Both the position numbers and the translations under genes were made by a program. Under the pieces are notes generated by a model that saw only the letters and a list, made by a program, of their open reading frames with translations, ran no database searches and was not told where the DNA came from. Below, in pieces: positions 22,994 to 35,100 of a DNA stretch of 64,000 nucleotides. How positions within the stretch are numbered: position 1 is the first letter of the stretch; each line of letters starts with the position of its first letter. Source of the stretch: Posidonia oceanica (lineage: Eukaryota; Streptophyta; Magnoliopsida; Alismatales; Posidoniaceae); the NCBI GenBank assembly GCA_037176725.1, contig JAZBRS010000059.1, positions 12,883,001 to 12,947,000 of the forward strand, in the 5' to 3' direction.

Positions 22994-25327
22994 GCTCAAT
23001 TTGCATGGAAAGTGGTGGCAGAGGTGTTGAAATTGGCACCCATAGGTTGAAAGTTCCTTTAGTTAGAGTTATTATTGAAATGCAAGGAGACAGTTATCTA
23101 ATAATTAATTAATAATGAAATTACTAAAATGGCTAACAGAATCGAATAAATTATCAAACTATACTTGTAGAATCCATTTGCTTAATTATAAGCAAATTAA
23201 CTGCAGAACAATAGAAAGATACAAAACAAAGCGGGAGTTGAAGGCTAAACTAAAAAGATGCACGGAAACTCAAACAGTAGACTGGAGACTGCAATAAAAT
23301 GAAGAAAAGAAGAAACAAGCTAGGGAAGATGATGAAGAAGGAGAAACATATCTAACAAACAAAATCATTTCTTTTTTATCTTCTTCTCCATTCTTTCCTT
23401 CTCCATGCGTATTGTTTCTCTTCTTTCTCCGTTCTTCTTTCCACAGGGAAAACGTGAATCTCAAAGCATAGAAGAAAAAATAGGGAAAAAAAGGACAGAC
23501 GGTCAATTATGCCTTCAAGTATGTTCTAGCACTATTCTTCTTTCTCCTAAGCAAATAGCATATAGTAGATTAAAAAGCAATATCAATTATAGAAGTTGTT
23601 GCCATTCAATTCAATTACTGCAATTTACAAAAGATCAATTATGATTTTCTAAATCTCTAACTTTCATCGTTAAATTGAACTTTAAATCAAAACAATCCAT
23701 AACTAGTCCCGCATCCATCTTAGAAAAATAAATTTTGTAACTCTAATTGCTTGTCAATAAAAAAACCGCTTTTGTTCTACATCTAGTCACTCAGATCAAA
23801 GAGAACTAAAGACTAAAACAAAGAATTGCGATGATAAGAAGAATAAGAAAGGATGGATTGAACAAATAACCGAAGAGGTAAGCTCTATTTTTTTATTTTT
23901 GAAAAAAGGATCGAAGCAGTAAACTCTAATATTTTTTGTTTAATTTCAATCTTGATTAATCCCAATGAGGAGGTATGCTCTACTTTTTGTTTCATATTCA
24001 GTCTTGATTAATCTCAATTAATATCTTATATTTACTAAACTATTGTTTCAAAATGAGTGGACAACTACAAAAAAAATTGAAGAAGAAGAAGAGCGACGTA
24101 GAATGAGAAATACAACAAAGGGAATAACCACATAAAATTTGGACTAACAAAGTTTTTATGTTTATGATTTGAAGATAGCATTTTTCTTTAAAGGTCAAGA
24201 TAGAATTTATATTGAATACGAGTTACTTACGTTTCAAATAATAATTTCCATCTAAAGAAATGTGAGATAACAAAAGAAGATGGTTGCTCTTTTCATATGG
24301 ACATAATCAAATTATGAGACTCCAAAAGACTTTGGATTTCTTCATTTAGACTGTTGACGATAGCATCTATTGCTCCTTTCATGTCATGATACTTTCATAT
24401 TAAAATGGAGATAAAGTTCAAAAATTGCCTTCAATAATTTTTAAGAAGATTATAGAACATTGATAACTAGATAAATAGATTCTTCGAGTATATCATATTG
24501 AATAGAACATACGTTTACTTTTTAATGTGAACTTTGAATTTCAATGACATCTAATTTGTTCGTTATTTTGAACTTATATTGTTTGTAACTATTTCTTAAA
24601 ATTCTATCTTTATTATTTATTTAGTAGTAATTGATTATGGTAAAATGATATGTGACATGTAATTGTGCACGTATTTTTCACTAGTTAAAAAATCCAACAA
24701 GATTGGTCATTCATGGGTGACTAGTTAACCTCAATTTTCATGCATATAGTCATAGAGGGTAAAGGTTGGCGCTAACCCTCGGGATGAGTTGAATATGTTT
24801 CTCTAATTGGTTGGAGTTATTATTGTACTAAAAGTGGTCCACGGTATAGTTTTTGATTAATACTGATATTACTGAACTGGCAAAACAAGCAGATCAAGTA
24901 TCCATTTTACTTTGGCTCACCTAAAAGGGATTAGCTTAGTTATATGCTTACTGTTATCACCTAGAGTGTTTCTTTAATTAGTTGGAGAATTTGATTAATT
25001 ACTTGTAAACAAGATATGCTTAGTTATAATCAAGTGGTTGATATAACACTCACCTAGGAGCTTTGAATTTATGCCCATGAATGGGACTTTGGTTCACAAA
25101 TTCATACGACAATAAAATATACAAACTTAATTGAGTTGTATCATCATTTACAAAGAAATCTATCCACAAAAGCTAATTAAGATTCCCCTTATTGACCGGC
25201 TCATCGACATGTAATTGCAATAGGCCTCTCCATTTTCTCCTTCAACTCTAATGTGATCTACTGGTCTATGTGAATATTAATTGGACATCGTAGCCTCTTG
25301 TCGTTTGTTTGCATCCGTTTTATTTTC
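22994..25327. other. No gene recognised (upstream of peptide gene, copy B)
   Basis: Homologue of 817-3171. The short ORFs here (near 23115-23644) differ in extent from those of copy A, which argues against a conserved gene. Confidence 0.6.
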
Positions 25328-25336
25328 TATAAAAGG
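25328..25336 (+). promoter_or_regulatory. Probable TATA box of the peptide gene, copy B
   Basis: TATAAAAGG, 78 bp upstream of the ATG at 25414, conserved with copy A. Confidence 0.55.
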
Positions 25337-25413
25337 ACTAGTACCATAGTAGTCGTTTACACGAACCTAATCCATACAAACTCATACCTAACTATCTTCC
25401 TGCATAGATCACC

Positions 25414-25902
25414 ATGTCCAAGTCCAACACCAATATGTATCGTGGATGCTAGCCATGACATGGCTGACCTCGTCAGTGGATGCTCAAGGTCCATGCGAAG
25501 AAAGATGTCAACGTCAATTTCGCAATTGCCAGACGGGTTGTGGAGGTACACCTCGCTGCAACAGACGATGTAGAGAACTACGCCAATCATGTCTTCGTGT
25601 CTGTCAGCCACTACCACCTCCTCCACCATCACCCTCGTCAGTGGATGCTGAAGGTCCATGCGAAAAAAATTGTCTTTCGGATTGCCGGAAGGGTTGTGGA
25701 GGTTCAACTACGCCAATCATGTCTTGATGCCTGTCGGACACCAACACATCCTCCACCATCACACTCGCTAGTCGCATGTCCTCTAAACTGTCTTGCTGCT
25801 GATGCATCATGCAAGGCACGTTGCGGAAGCATCCTCAGCATATGTCCTCTCCAATGTAATCTTGCGTTGGTTAACTGTACTGCAGGATGTATCGGCACTT
25901 AA
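25414..25902 (+). pseudogene. Secreted cysteine-rich CxxxC peptide gene, copy B, frameshifted
   Basis: The ATG at 25414 matches copy A but reaches TAG after 12 codons. About 22 bp of the signal-peptide core has been lost here, which shifts the frame. A later ATG at 25446 restores the mature frame through the first CxxxC module and a Pro linker, then a second module start (GPCEKNCLSDCRKGCGG). A further deletion inside that module shifts the frame again: the ORF ends at 25727, while the final cysteine module continues in the frame ending TAA at 25902. This copy thus has three module regions (first, partial second, last) against two in copy A. No LTR is present; the GGCTG target is intact. Confidence 0.75.
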
Positions 25903-25992
25903 GTATTGCATGCATACTCGGTACCATGTCCCAACAAAATCTCATACTGGGCCATTGTAAGGATGCACTCCATATGTTATCCTAGGATATAA

Positions 25993-25993
<1 letters not shown>

Positions 25994-26023
<30 letters not shown>
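25994..26023. repeat. AAT microsatellite, copy B
   Basis: (AAT)n run at the site matching 4002-4045 in copy A, without the AAC/GAT interruptions seen there. Confidence 0.85.
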
Positions 26024-26024
<1 letters not shown>

Positions 26025-26346
26025 GGCCCACGCATATTATATGTACTGCTGTCTCTTTCTTATTTGTTTTCTCTAGCTCTCAATTTATCCTTTTCTTTAA
26101 AAATCTAAAAATTTCCATTGGTATCAACAATATTAAATAGTCAGTGTGACGTTTTCCATATACATATAATGATAAGCTTCCTTTACCTTCAAGAAATGAG
26201 AGTGGTAATGTAGAAAATTAATGTTTGAAAAGAAGATCATATATATGAGGTTGGGCTCTCTTATATTACTTATTACATTGTGAATTGTCCAGATAGTTCG
26301 AATCCAAAAAAAATACAATTAAAATAAGATAAATAAGTATTTTTCC

Positions 26347-26520
26347 TGTAAATATCCAATTTTCACATTTTCGATATTTAATTGAGGCTAGCAAACTTCG
26401 ACAAGCCAAGATCACATTTTTAAGAATATTTAACATATTTTCTATAATCCCTTTCAAAACATTTCATAATTCGAGTTCATTAGTTGTGGCAGAGCTAACA
26501 CTCTTGTTTAACTTAAATTA
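26347..26520 (+). mobile_element. Degenerate LTR fragment related to the 50.5/53.5-kb blocks
   Basis: Begins CCTGTAAATATCCAATTTTC and continues with a spaced match to the starts of the LTR-like blocks at 50561 and 53464, including GTTGTGGCAGAGCTAACACTC near 26485. Copy A has the RPB8 fragment at this site instead. The fragment ends in AT-rich sequence before the copies realign near 26600. Confidence 0.5.
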
Positions 26521-26599
26521 GTAGTAGATTTTTTTTAGTAATAGAAAAAAAATTATCGAAAAAAGAAAAGAGTAGAAAAAAATATATAACGATACAGAC

Positions 26600-27719
26600 T
26601 CATTCGAAATGAGCCCAATGACCCATCAATCACCAACTCTAAAGTTAGTCTGAAAAAACTTTTCTCCAAAATCCACGACCTTGGAAAAGAAAGGGAGAAA
26701 AAGACTAACTCATACTCTTTCTAGTTTTAATATTAGCTAGGAACGTCTCATCTATCAAGATTACAAATACCTTAAAAATCAATAATCAATGTCAGATTTG
26801 AGTGTTCTTAAGTATAGAAAATAATTTTTTTATTTTTTGGAATTTTTGTGATTTTTTTGGGTTTTTATGCATCTCTTTGGACTAATGTGCAAATACCACT
26901 AAAATCAAGATAATTGTGCAAAAACTACAGCAGTTGTTGTTGATATCCCGTTTCACATTCCCCAAACCCTTTTAAATTGAACAACCTTCATCGCTTCCAC
27001 ACTACACTATAGGACACCCTCTCTATATGTTGGTGTCATTTTTCGGCACGTTTTCATGTCCGTGTTGTTGAATATAGATTAGCCTGTGTTCAACGTTGGA
27101 CGCTACCAAATGTAGCATCTAACATTGTTAGCACAATTTGCTTGCTTAGCCAATCACCTTCCTTGTTTGGATTCATTTCTACTTTCCTCTTTTAGAGGAG
27201 ATTGGGTTTCCTATTTTGGATCCCATTGACTCCATTAAGACATTTTAAAATCTCACATTGCTCCTTTACTAACCTTATCAACAATTTTGGTAGGTTGTGA
27301 GCTACAGGTTGCTGGACGCCAGCTAGTTAGTGTCTAACGTTGGATGCTGGAAATGTTAGCGTACAACACTCAACAGTTTTAACTTTCTACGCTCATTCAA
27401 CCTTCCTTTTTCTTTATTTTGGAAATATTTTTCGAGTTTGAAATCTTTCCTTTTTTCCCTATTTAAATGTAAATTTCAAATTATAACTTAAAGTCTAAAT
27501 AAGTCTAACTAACAACTTAAACATCTTAGTTCAAATTATAAAAGTTCAATACGTAACAAATCAAATAAATACAAGTGGTCACGCATTCTTCTTATTTTCA
27601 CCACGACCCTTTTCTCGACCACGACCATATCCACATCCATGTACTTTACTTGGCTCTACATCCATCTCTTTTGTCACCCAACCTTCTTCATTATTGGGGT
27701 CGGAGTCATCTTGGTCATC
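26600..27719. other. No gene recognised; counterpart of 4850-5943
   Basis: Shared with copy A, including the CCAACGTTGGA-like palindromic motifs (27080-27370). No supportable ORF. Confidence 0.5.
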
Positions 27720-27724
27720 AAAGA

Positions 27725-30248
27725 TGTTACCATCACATCGCGAGCCGGCCAAGGGCCTGAGGGTGATTGTCACAGCGAACAGTGCATCCAAGGAGGACTC
27801 GACTCAAGGAAAACACTGAAAAGGCGAAAATTGTGGAAAAAACAAAGGAAAAGACATGGAGTTGCCACCTAGTCTATTAAATCAGGAGACGAGGAAAACC
27901 GAATGCAAAGAAACACGATAGAACCATGCAAGTTTTGACAAAACATGAATCCGTGCCAATGGATGGGGCATATTGGTCATTACGGTCCAGAGAAAGGGTA
28001 AAGACTCCTGTTACGTATAGGGAAGGGGTTAGGCACCCTCATGCGCTCGAGTGAGTTGATTTTTCTTGGTCATTCCGCTCATGTGTGGCCATGTAGGCGA
28101 ATGGACGCCAAATAATATACGCCATATGGCGATATGCAACATGCCTTTGCAAGTCATGCGTGCTAGAAGATACATGCCTAAAATGGATAGTTTGAAATCA
28201 TGAGGCTATGTTACGCTGATTAAACATGCTTGGGAATCAAGTTAGAAACCAGAGAACCAAGGAACATGTAATAGATCCAGGGAAACAAGGCTTTGTTCAA
28301 TGCTCTAGATCTTGGCAAAACACAGAGGTAATACGCGAGACGTACCTGCGGTACCAGAACTGTACCAGGAAGCCTTTGAACACTGAACTTTCATCACTCA
28401 AATGCGTGCTTAAATCGATCCAAATCACTTCGAAAATCTTTGATCAAGCAAGAAGGGGGATCCAGGAATAAAACCATGTATGATCAAGCAAGGAAAGAAA
28501 TCATGCAAGTAGGTATAAAACATGCGAAACGGAACAAATCGGCATACCGAAATTGAACGGTGTGCCGTTTTGCTCGACACCATGGCACAGAAGTGAGAGA
28601 GCTCGGTCAACCGGACAAAGACGGTCGGTCGAGTCAGGAAATTTCGGTCGACTGGTCCAAAATGGTCAACCGAATCAGGAAATTTCGGTCGACCGGTTGG
28701 TCTAGAATGGTCAACCAAACAAGGGAAATTTTGGTCCATCTTCCCCGACCTCCTTAGTCAACGTCGACCGACCATGGAAGAGGGTCGTGAGCTCAGAGCC
28801 GACCCCTAGAGCGTCTGGGAGTCTCGGGGGATGGTGCCGGAACTAAAATGGATGCTATGCTCAGTGATAAAATGGAAAACCGAACTCCCCCACCTCCTCT
28901 GATTCGACGTCGGCGTTCTTGAGTCCGGGCGGCCACTAGTGAGGCCGCGGGCTCAAGTAGACGCTTCTAGAGCATCGAGAAGCATCAGGAGAGGAAAGGA
29001 AAGCTACGGGGATGCTATGTGAGTAAAAGAAGGAAAGGCCACTTCCTCCCTCCATCCAGGCTCAACGGCGCAGGAGTTCCCTGAACTTCACCGGCCACGG
29101 GGAAGGTCGAGAGCTTAAGAACTCCTTTAGAGCGCGCTGGAGAGTGGGGGAGAGGAAGGGAGATGCAAATGCATGTTGGAAAAACAATGGAGGCTGGGAT
29201 GGGGCCAGCCACGCACTCAAGGGTCAGCGGCTTCGTGCTGGCGGCGACCCATCATCGGTTGCAGCAAAACGATGCAAAAACTCGAATAAAGCTTGCAATT
29301 GGAGCTAAAAGAGGCATACACAGCTAAGGGAGAATACTCCTAGGCTAAGGGATGAGAAGTATACCTGTGGGGACGGGCGGAGATGTCTCTCCCTGTGTCG
29401 GTTGGACGCGGTGGACGGCGGGCTCGGAACTGGCGGCCAAGGGATGCTGGGGAGCTAGGGACTGGAGGCTCGGTTGCTGGGGGTGCGCTCAGGTTCGCTC
29501 TCACACGGGAAGGGCTGAGGATTCGTTCTTGCTCTTGGGAATGGCTTGCTCTCTCTGAAAATGCTCTCTCCCCCGTCCAGTGCACAACTCACCCCTTTTT
29601 GCTCTGTCATCCGCCGCTCTTGTGTGTTGCAGGCGGTTGACTTCGACATGGAGGTGGTGTGCGGCTGGAGCACTGCATGGTGGTAGAGGGATGTTGGTGC
29701 GAGGTTGTTGCTGCGTGGGAGCGCCGAAAGGAGGCTCATGTTGTCAACCTCGTTCGGTCACCAGTACAAGCACGGACGCATGCGGGCAGGAAGTGTGAGA
29801 GTGTTTGGGTGCAAACAGGGTGGTCGATTGGAGATAGGATGTGTGCACGATGTTCAGGGCACTCCAGGGTATGTGCCTAGGTTTGTGCGTGTCAATGAGA
29901 GGAGAAGAGTGGATGCTTCCTTGGTCAAAGGGGGAGCTCGAGCTTCTGTAATTTAAACTGACACAGGGCACTACGTTAGGAATAAGCGGTGGCAACCCGC
30001 AGGCTGACCATTCAGGGCCTGTTGCACAGATTTCTAGGCCCATTCCTTGGATGCTGGGCCACCAAATGGGCTTTGGGCTTTGAAGACTTGTGGTGTGATG
30101 GGTTTGAGAGGGTTTATGGTCTTGGGCTAGGTTTGGGATTTGGATTGGTTTAGGGTTTGGTTAGGTCAAGTGGTGGGGTCTGCCGCTTCTAAGTACGTTC
30201 CTCCAAGGAAATCTGTCGACGAATGACTGTAAAATTGAGGTGTCTACA
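27725..30248 (+). mobile_element. Solo LTR (2524 bp), Tat/Ogre-like Ty3/gypsy
   Basis: Starts TGTTACC, ends GTGTCTACA, with a perfect 5-bp duplication AAAGA on each side (27720-27724, 30249-30253). Copy A has one AAAGA at the empty site. Internal landmarks GGAGTTGCCACCTAGTCTAT, GGTCATTACGG and GGGAAGGGGTTAGGCACCC match the layout of the 6-kb LTR at 56370-62402 and are typical of plant Tat/Ogre LTRs. A short minisatellite of GGTCGAC/GGTCAACCG units with AGGAAATTTCGG lies at 28620-28740. ORFs at 28226-29956 overlap on both strands and are not called. Confidence 0.85.
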
Positions 30249-30253
30249 AAAGA

Positions 30254-32107
30254 AGATACATGTTTATATACAATTTTATGTATCACGTGGACCAGATATC
30301 AAGGACGTAGGGACCAGAGAGGGAGTTTGAAGGGGAGAAGAAGGGAGACAAACATGACAGTTACAGCACATGATAGTCCTACTGTACTCAATTTGTCGAG
30401 TTAATATGGCAGGTTGAATTCGGCATCGTTACAGTCGAATTCATTGTTAAGTGACTTCGGTGCAAACATGGTCGAAGTCTTTGGAACCTGTAATGTTTCT
30501 TCTACTCTACAGTTGAGTTATGGTGTTGCTAGAATTCAATTCTCCTTGAACTGAATATTGTTTTAAGGGACTTTGATGCTTAGGCCGAAGTCTCCCGCAC
30601 TTTATTTTTTTCTCTAGTACTTGTGGTGTTGCTAGAATTCAATTCTAGAGAGAGAGAGATGATTAATTCATGCATGATTAAAAAAAATCCACTGACAGAT
30701 CAAGTAGGCTCGTGGATTACACCTGAAAACCTGTTAAATGTTTAATTTTCTAATAAATTTGGAACTAGATATATTTTTTTGTTAAGTTATTTTTTAATGT
30801 TATTTCAAAATTTCACCGTAAAAACACTCTCCTGATAAAAAAGACAATGGGAGATTTACGTCCAAAAAAACATCAAAACGCATGCATCCATCAAAATATG
30901 TCATTTGTTAGTTGTCAGACTCATTTGCATGTGAGAGACAGGCTAGTTTGCTAGTGTACAGCTTGGTGTCAGTGCATTAGAATATCAATGTGCTAGTAAG
31001 TCATACTCATATGCGAAATATCAATGTACAGTTTGATGTATTAGTGCATAGTCTAGTGTGTCAATGTGGCAAAATATATGTGTGCTAGTGAGTATGACTC
31101 ATATGTGATTTGAACTTTAGGAAATACTATGAGAATAACTACAATGTATTATGAGACAACATGAAAATACTATGAGAATAAAAAAAACCTGAATTTGATA
31201 CACTAAATAGATGAGTCAATAGACAAGGTTGAAAAAGTTAAAAAGAGATTAATTATCGGAATAACTCCAATATGGTATAAAAATAGTAGAACACCTGGTA
31301 TACAAACTGTTTAACTATTTTATATTAGGACGTGAAAATGCCACTAGAATAAAAAAAGGGAGTATTTTTCATGTAGCACCTACAGGAAAGAATCCTATAA
31401 GTACTTAAGTTCAACAGTTGGATGTATCTAACGGTTAAGAATCGAGGAGGCGGAGGAGGAACAGGAGGCAGAGATGGCAACGTAGGCGATAGGAGACAGG
31501 CAGTGCGGTACATGTGGGAGGAGGAGCACATTAAAGAGGCAGGCAGATGACAACAAGGAAGAGAAAAACGAGGAAACGGAAGAGAAGAAGAGGAGATGAT
31601 GGCAACAATGGTGGAGATGGACAGGAAGGTGACGGTAAGAGGAAGAGGAGGAGGGAGAAGAGGCAACGACAGGAGGAGGGTGGAGAGGCGACAGCTACAG
31701 CGAGACGATAGCAGCGAGAGGAGAAGAGAAGGGAGGTGACGGCAAGAGGAGGGAGGAGAGGCGACGACGACAGTGCGACGACAGCAATGGATGGAGGAGA
31801 GAGGGGAGGCGGCGGTAGGAGGTGGAGAAGGAGTGGTGACGATAGAAAGGAAGAGAAAGAGAGGAGTGGAACGAGGAGGAATAGGTCGGGTGTAGTTTAA
31901 TCTCGGCCATTAAATTATACAGTTGTTCAGTATTTTATGTATTTATTTGGTAAATACCTACATATACATTTTTCACGTAAAAAAAAACGTAGATTTAACA
32001 CATTAACGGATGTGTCTTTACGTCCGTCTCCCAATTTCCAATAAAAAAAACCATCCAGGCAGGAAACCACACTCCACACCGGTACCCCACACCATTCTCC
32101 TCCGGCG
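30254..32107. other. Upstream region of BOLA4
   Basis: Holds an extra ~240 bp (about 30371-30612) absent from copy A and ending next to a repeated TGTGGTGTTGCTAGA motif, then AT-rich DNA and a GGAG/GCGA purine-rich tract (31440-31880). No TATA box could be assigned. The purine tract lies 230-670 bp before the start codon and could be a promoter element, but this is inference. Confidence 0.45.
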
Positions 32108-35100
32108 ATGGCGGCGGCAACGGTGTTGATGAGACCATCGACCACCCACTCCTTCGCCACTCTCCTCCTCCGCTCCTCCCGCCTCCTCCCTTCCTCCTCC
32201 TTCCCACATCTCCACCGCCGGCTCCTCTCCACCCCACCTGGAACCCCGTTTCTACTCCTCCATGGAACAGGGAGAGGAGGAGGAGGAGGACGGGTAGGTG
32301 AAGTGATTGTGTCGTTCCGGAGGAGACTGGGAGGCGTGAGGGCGGCGCAGGTGAATGAGCCCGGGTCGATCGATTCCCCCATGATGCAGTCCATGGAGAC
32401 CAAGGTCCTACCTTTTTTTTTTAAACACATGCTTCTGATTTGAGATTTCTGGGTTTTTCGTGTTTGCATCTAACTTTGCTTTCTGTGATGGGTATGTTGC
32501 TTGTTGCGTTGAGAACATCATTTTGTTAGTGATTTCTAGAGCCAAGTTTCTGATATGGGGAGCACATTGAGCAGTTTCTGAAGTCTAGGCTTCGAAACAC
32601 ATTGGTGGTCACATGAACACCAGTGTGTCGAATACGTAACAAACACGCTTAGTGGTGTTATTCCTAACGATGTTGTCCTCGATAGATCTGCGCCCTATTT
32701 CGATATGATCCTATGTTACCTAGAGGTGGTGACGATACGACATTTTGAAGTGTCACATTAGAACACCAAAAAAAAAAAGATTGTTAAAACTTAAAAAATA
32801 TCCTATGATCTATAAAGACACAAGACAGATACTTAGGCCTTTAGTAGTTTGAACTTGGCTCAGCATGATTATTGTAAGCGTGTAAATGCCATAAAAATGA
32901 TATGAAGTGTGATGGATGTGCTTGATGTGAATGCCGAACTAAGAAAAGCGAAATGAAGAGATTTAGTAGTATATAATATAGACTCTAAAGAATGACATAA
33001 GCACTGATGACGAAGTTATGTCATATTTTATCTTATTTAGTAATTTATTGAGGGTGCATTAACTTTACCATAAGGACCTAATATATACCTTGTAAAGTCC
33101 TGTAGAACTTATTTTTGGTAAGTTCTACTCTATTGCTTTATATGAGAATGGTGTTTGGGAAATGTAAGCCAGTTCTTCGTGGACCTTAAGGTTTAAACTG
33201 AATTTAGATGTAAAAGAGGAATTTGGAGTTAAGATTTTTAGGGCTAGATCCAAAGCATTTAGATCGCAAAATTAACATAAAGTCACTGCTTTTCAGTGTC
33301 CAGTGTGTTATAGTTCATGTTATTTGTCATATTATAGATGCATATGGTGCAGCTTCACTAAGGGAAGTGGCATGTCATCTTATGTTATTTGACATTTTCA
33401 CTAGCTACCTGCACTTATGATGAAAACTTTATTTTAGGCCATGGTATTTCTTGAATTTCCATATTATCCATGCAAGCTACTTCCACTTTTGAAAGAGATT
33501 TTAATTTAATCCACAGTATTTCTTGAATTACTATATGTCATCCATTCTTCAGTTGCTTGTGGTTCAAATATGAATTTCCTTCTATGGAAGAGTCCAATAT
33601 GCTTGAACTTCCTACTTTGAAAAGTCCCCACCTCCCAAATCTGCAAAGAGGAGCATTACAATGGGTTAGTAGTTGAGTATGTTACGAGTTTTTTTTGAAT
33701 ACTTAGAAACTTTCAATTTACACACGTATGGTTTTGAAATGCTGCGGCACAGGGGACAAAAGGAATTTTCTCCTTTTGGCAATATGAGTTTGGTAGAAGG
33801 TGTGGGCAGCATGCAATTGGTCATTAAATGTGAGAAGATTTTAACTCCTAGTGAAATAGGGGCCTTAGTTATGGAAGGGATAAGGAAACTTGGATTGTGC
33901 GAACAAATATGCATGCGGCGGCATGGTCAATTTGGTTAGCTAGGAACAAAGTTGTTTTCTCCAAAACACCCTGAGTGTGGATGATGTGGTGGGCAGAGTT
34001 TTGTTTCTGGGGTCTTTCTGCTGGGGTCATATTTTTGTTGGGGTACTTTTGTTAGGCTTTTGTACTTATAGTTTTGTCAGCTCTATGTTTTGTTTTGGGT
34101 AGGTTGATCACCTTGTTGCTGTTGCGCGCATACTGTGGTAGGTACACTGCTCTTACGTAAGCGTTGTATTTGAATTCTCTTTTTGGATGTTATCAATAAA
34201 TTTGATGGCATCCCACATTACATATGGTTCATATGGACATAAAAATTTCCCCATAAAGTAGCATGTTTTGGCAACTAGGTGTCAAGTCACCCTTGTTGTT
34301 TCTTTAGTCAGCTTGATGCATTGATGACCTTGCGTTTTTCGTTCATTAAGTGTATTATGCTCCAAAAAGGTCGTCCATCACAAGCCATGAGGTCTGATTT
34401 ACCACTATTACCTAGGATCACTGGTGCTCAAGGTATACCAAAATCCAGTGATTTCAGAAAGAGTTACCGGAATTCAAAATTCTTGTTGACGACGATCCTA
34501 AATAATTTTTAGTAGACTAGAGGCTTATTGTGTCTGTCTCATGTCTAGCAATTTAGAGGAGTGTAATGATAGAGTTGGGGTAGGTCAGGGTTCAGAAAAG
34601 CAATAATCAGAATTGGTTTTGCCGGGAGATTGATTATCTAATTGGGTGATCAAATTAATTAATTGGAATTGGGAGATTGGTTACCAGTCTGATTCATTGG
34701 ACAATTAATTGGCCGATCAAACCAATTTTCTGAACATAGCGACAGATTACAGTTTGAGGATCATGCCACCCATGACATGCATGCACAAGGTGATTTAAAC
34801 TTGTACTGTGAATTTACCGTTTAACTCTCATTTACTGGTTACCTTTTTTGCCGCACAAATTGTAGATGTCATATTCTTACATCATATTTTTCTGCATGCT
34901 AACAGATCAAGGAGGAACTGAATGCAGATGCTGTAACTGTCAGGGATGCTTATGGAGATGGCCGACATGTCAGGTTTGATAATAACTTCAAATGTCACTG
35001 ATCCTTCCCTCCTTGGTGAAGATTTACTCAAGTGTTTCTGTTAGTCTTAGCATTTAAGCTGAAAGGTACTCCATCAATGAGGCAGAATAGATTTCCTGAT

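Noticed and set aside
28226..29956. Cluster of ORFs at 28.2-30.0 kb
   Set aside because: All lie within the 2.5-kb solo LTR bounded by AAAGA duplications.
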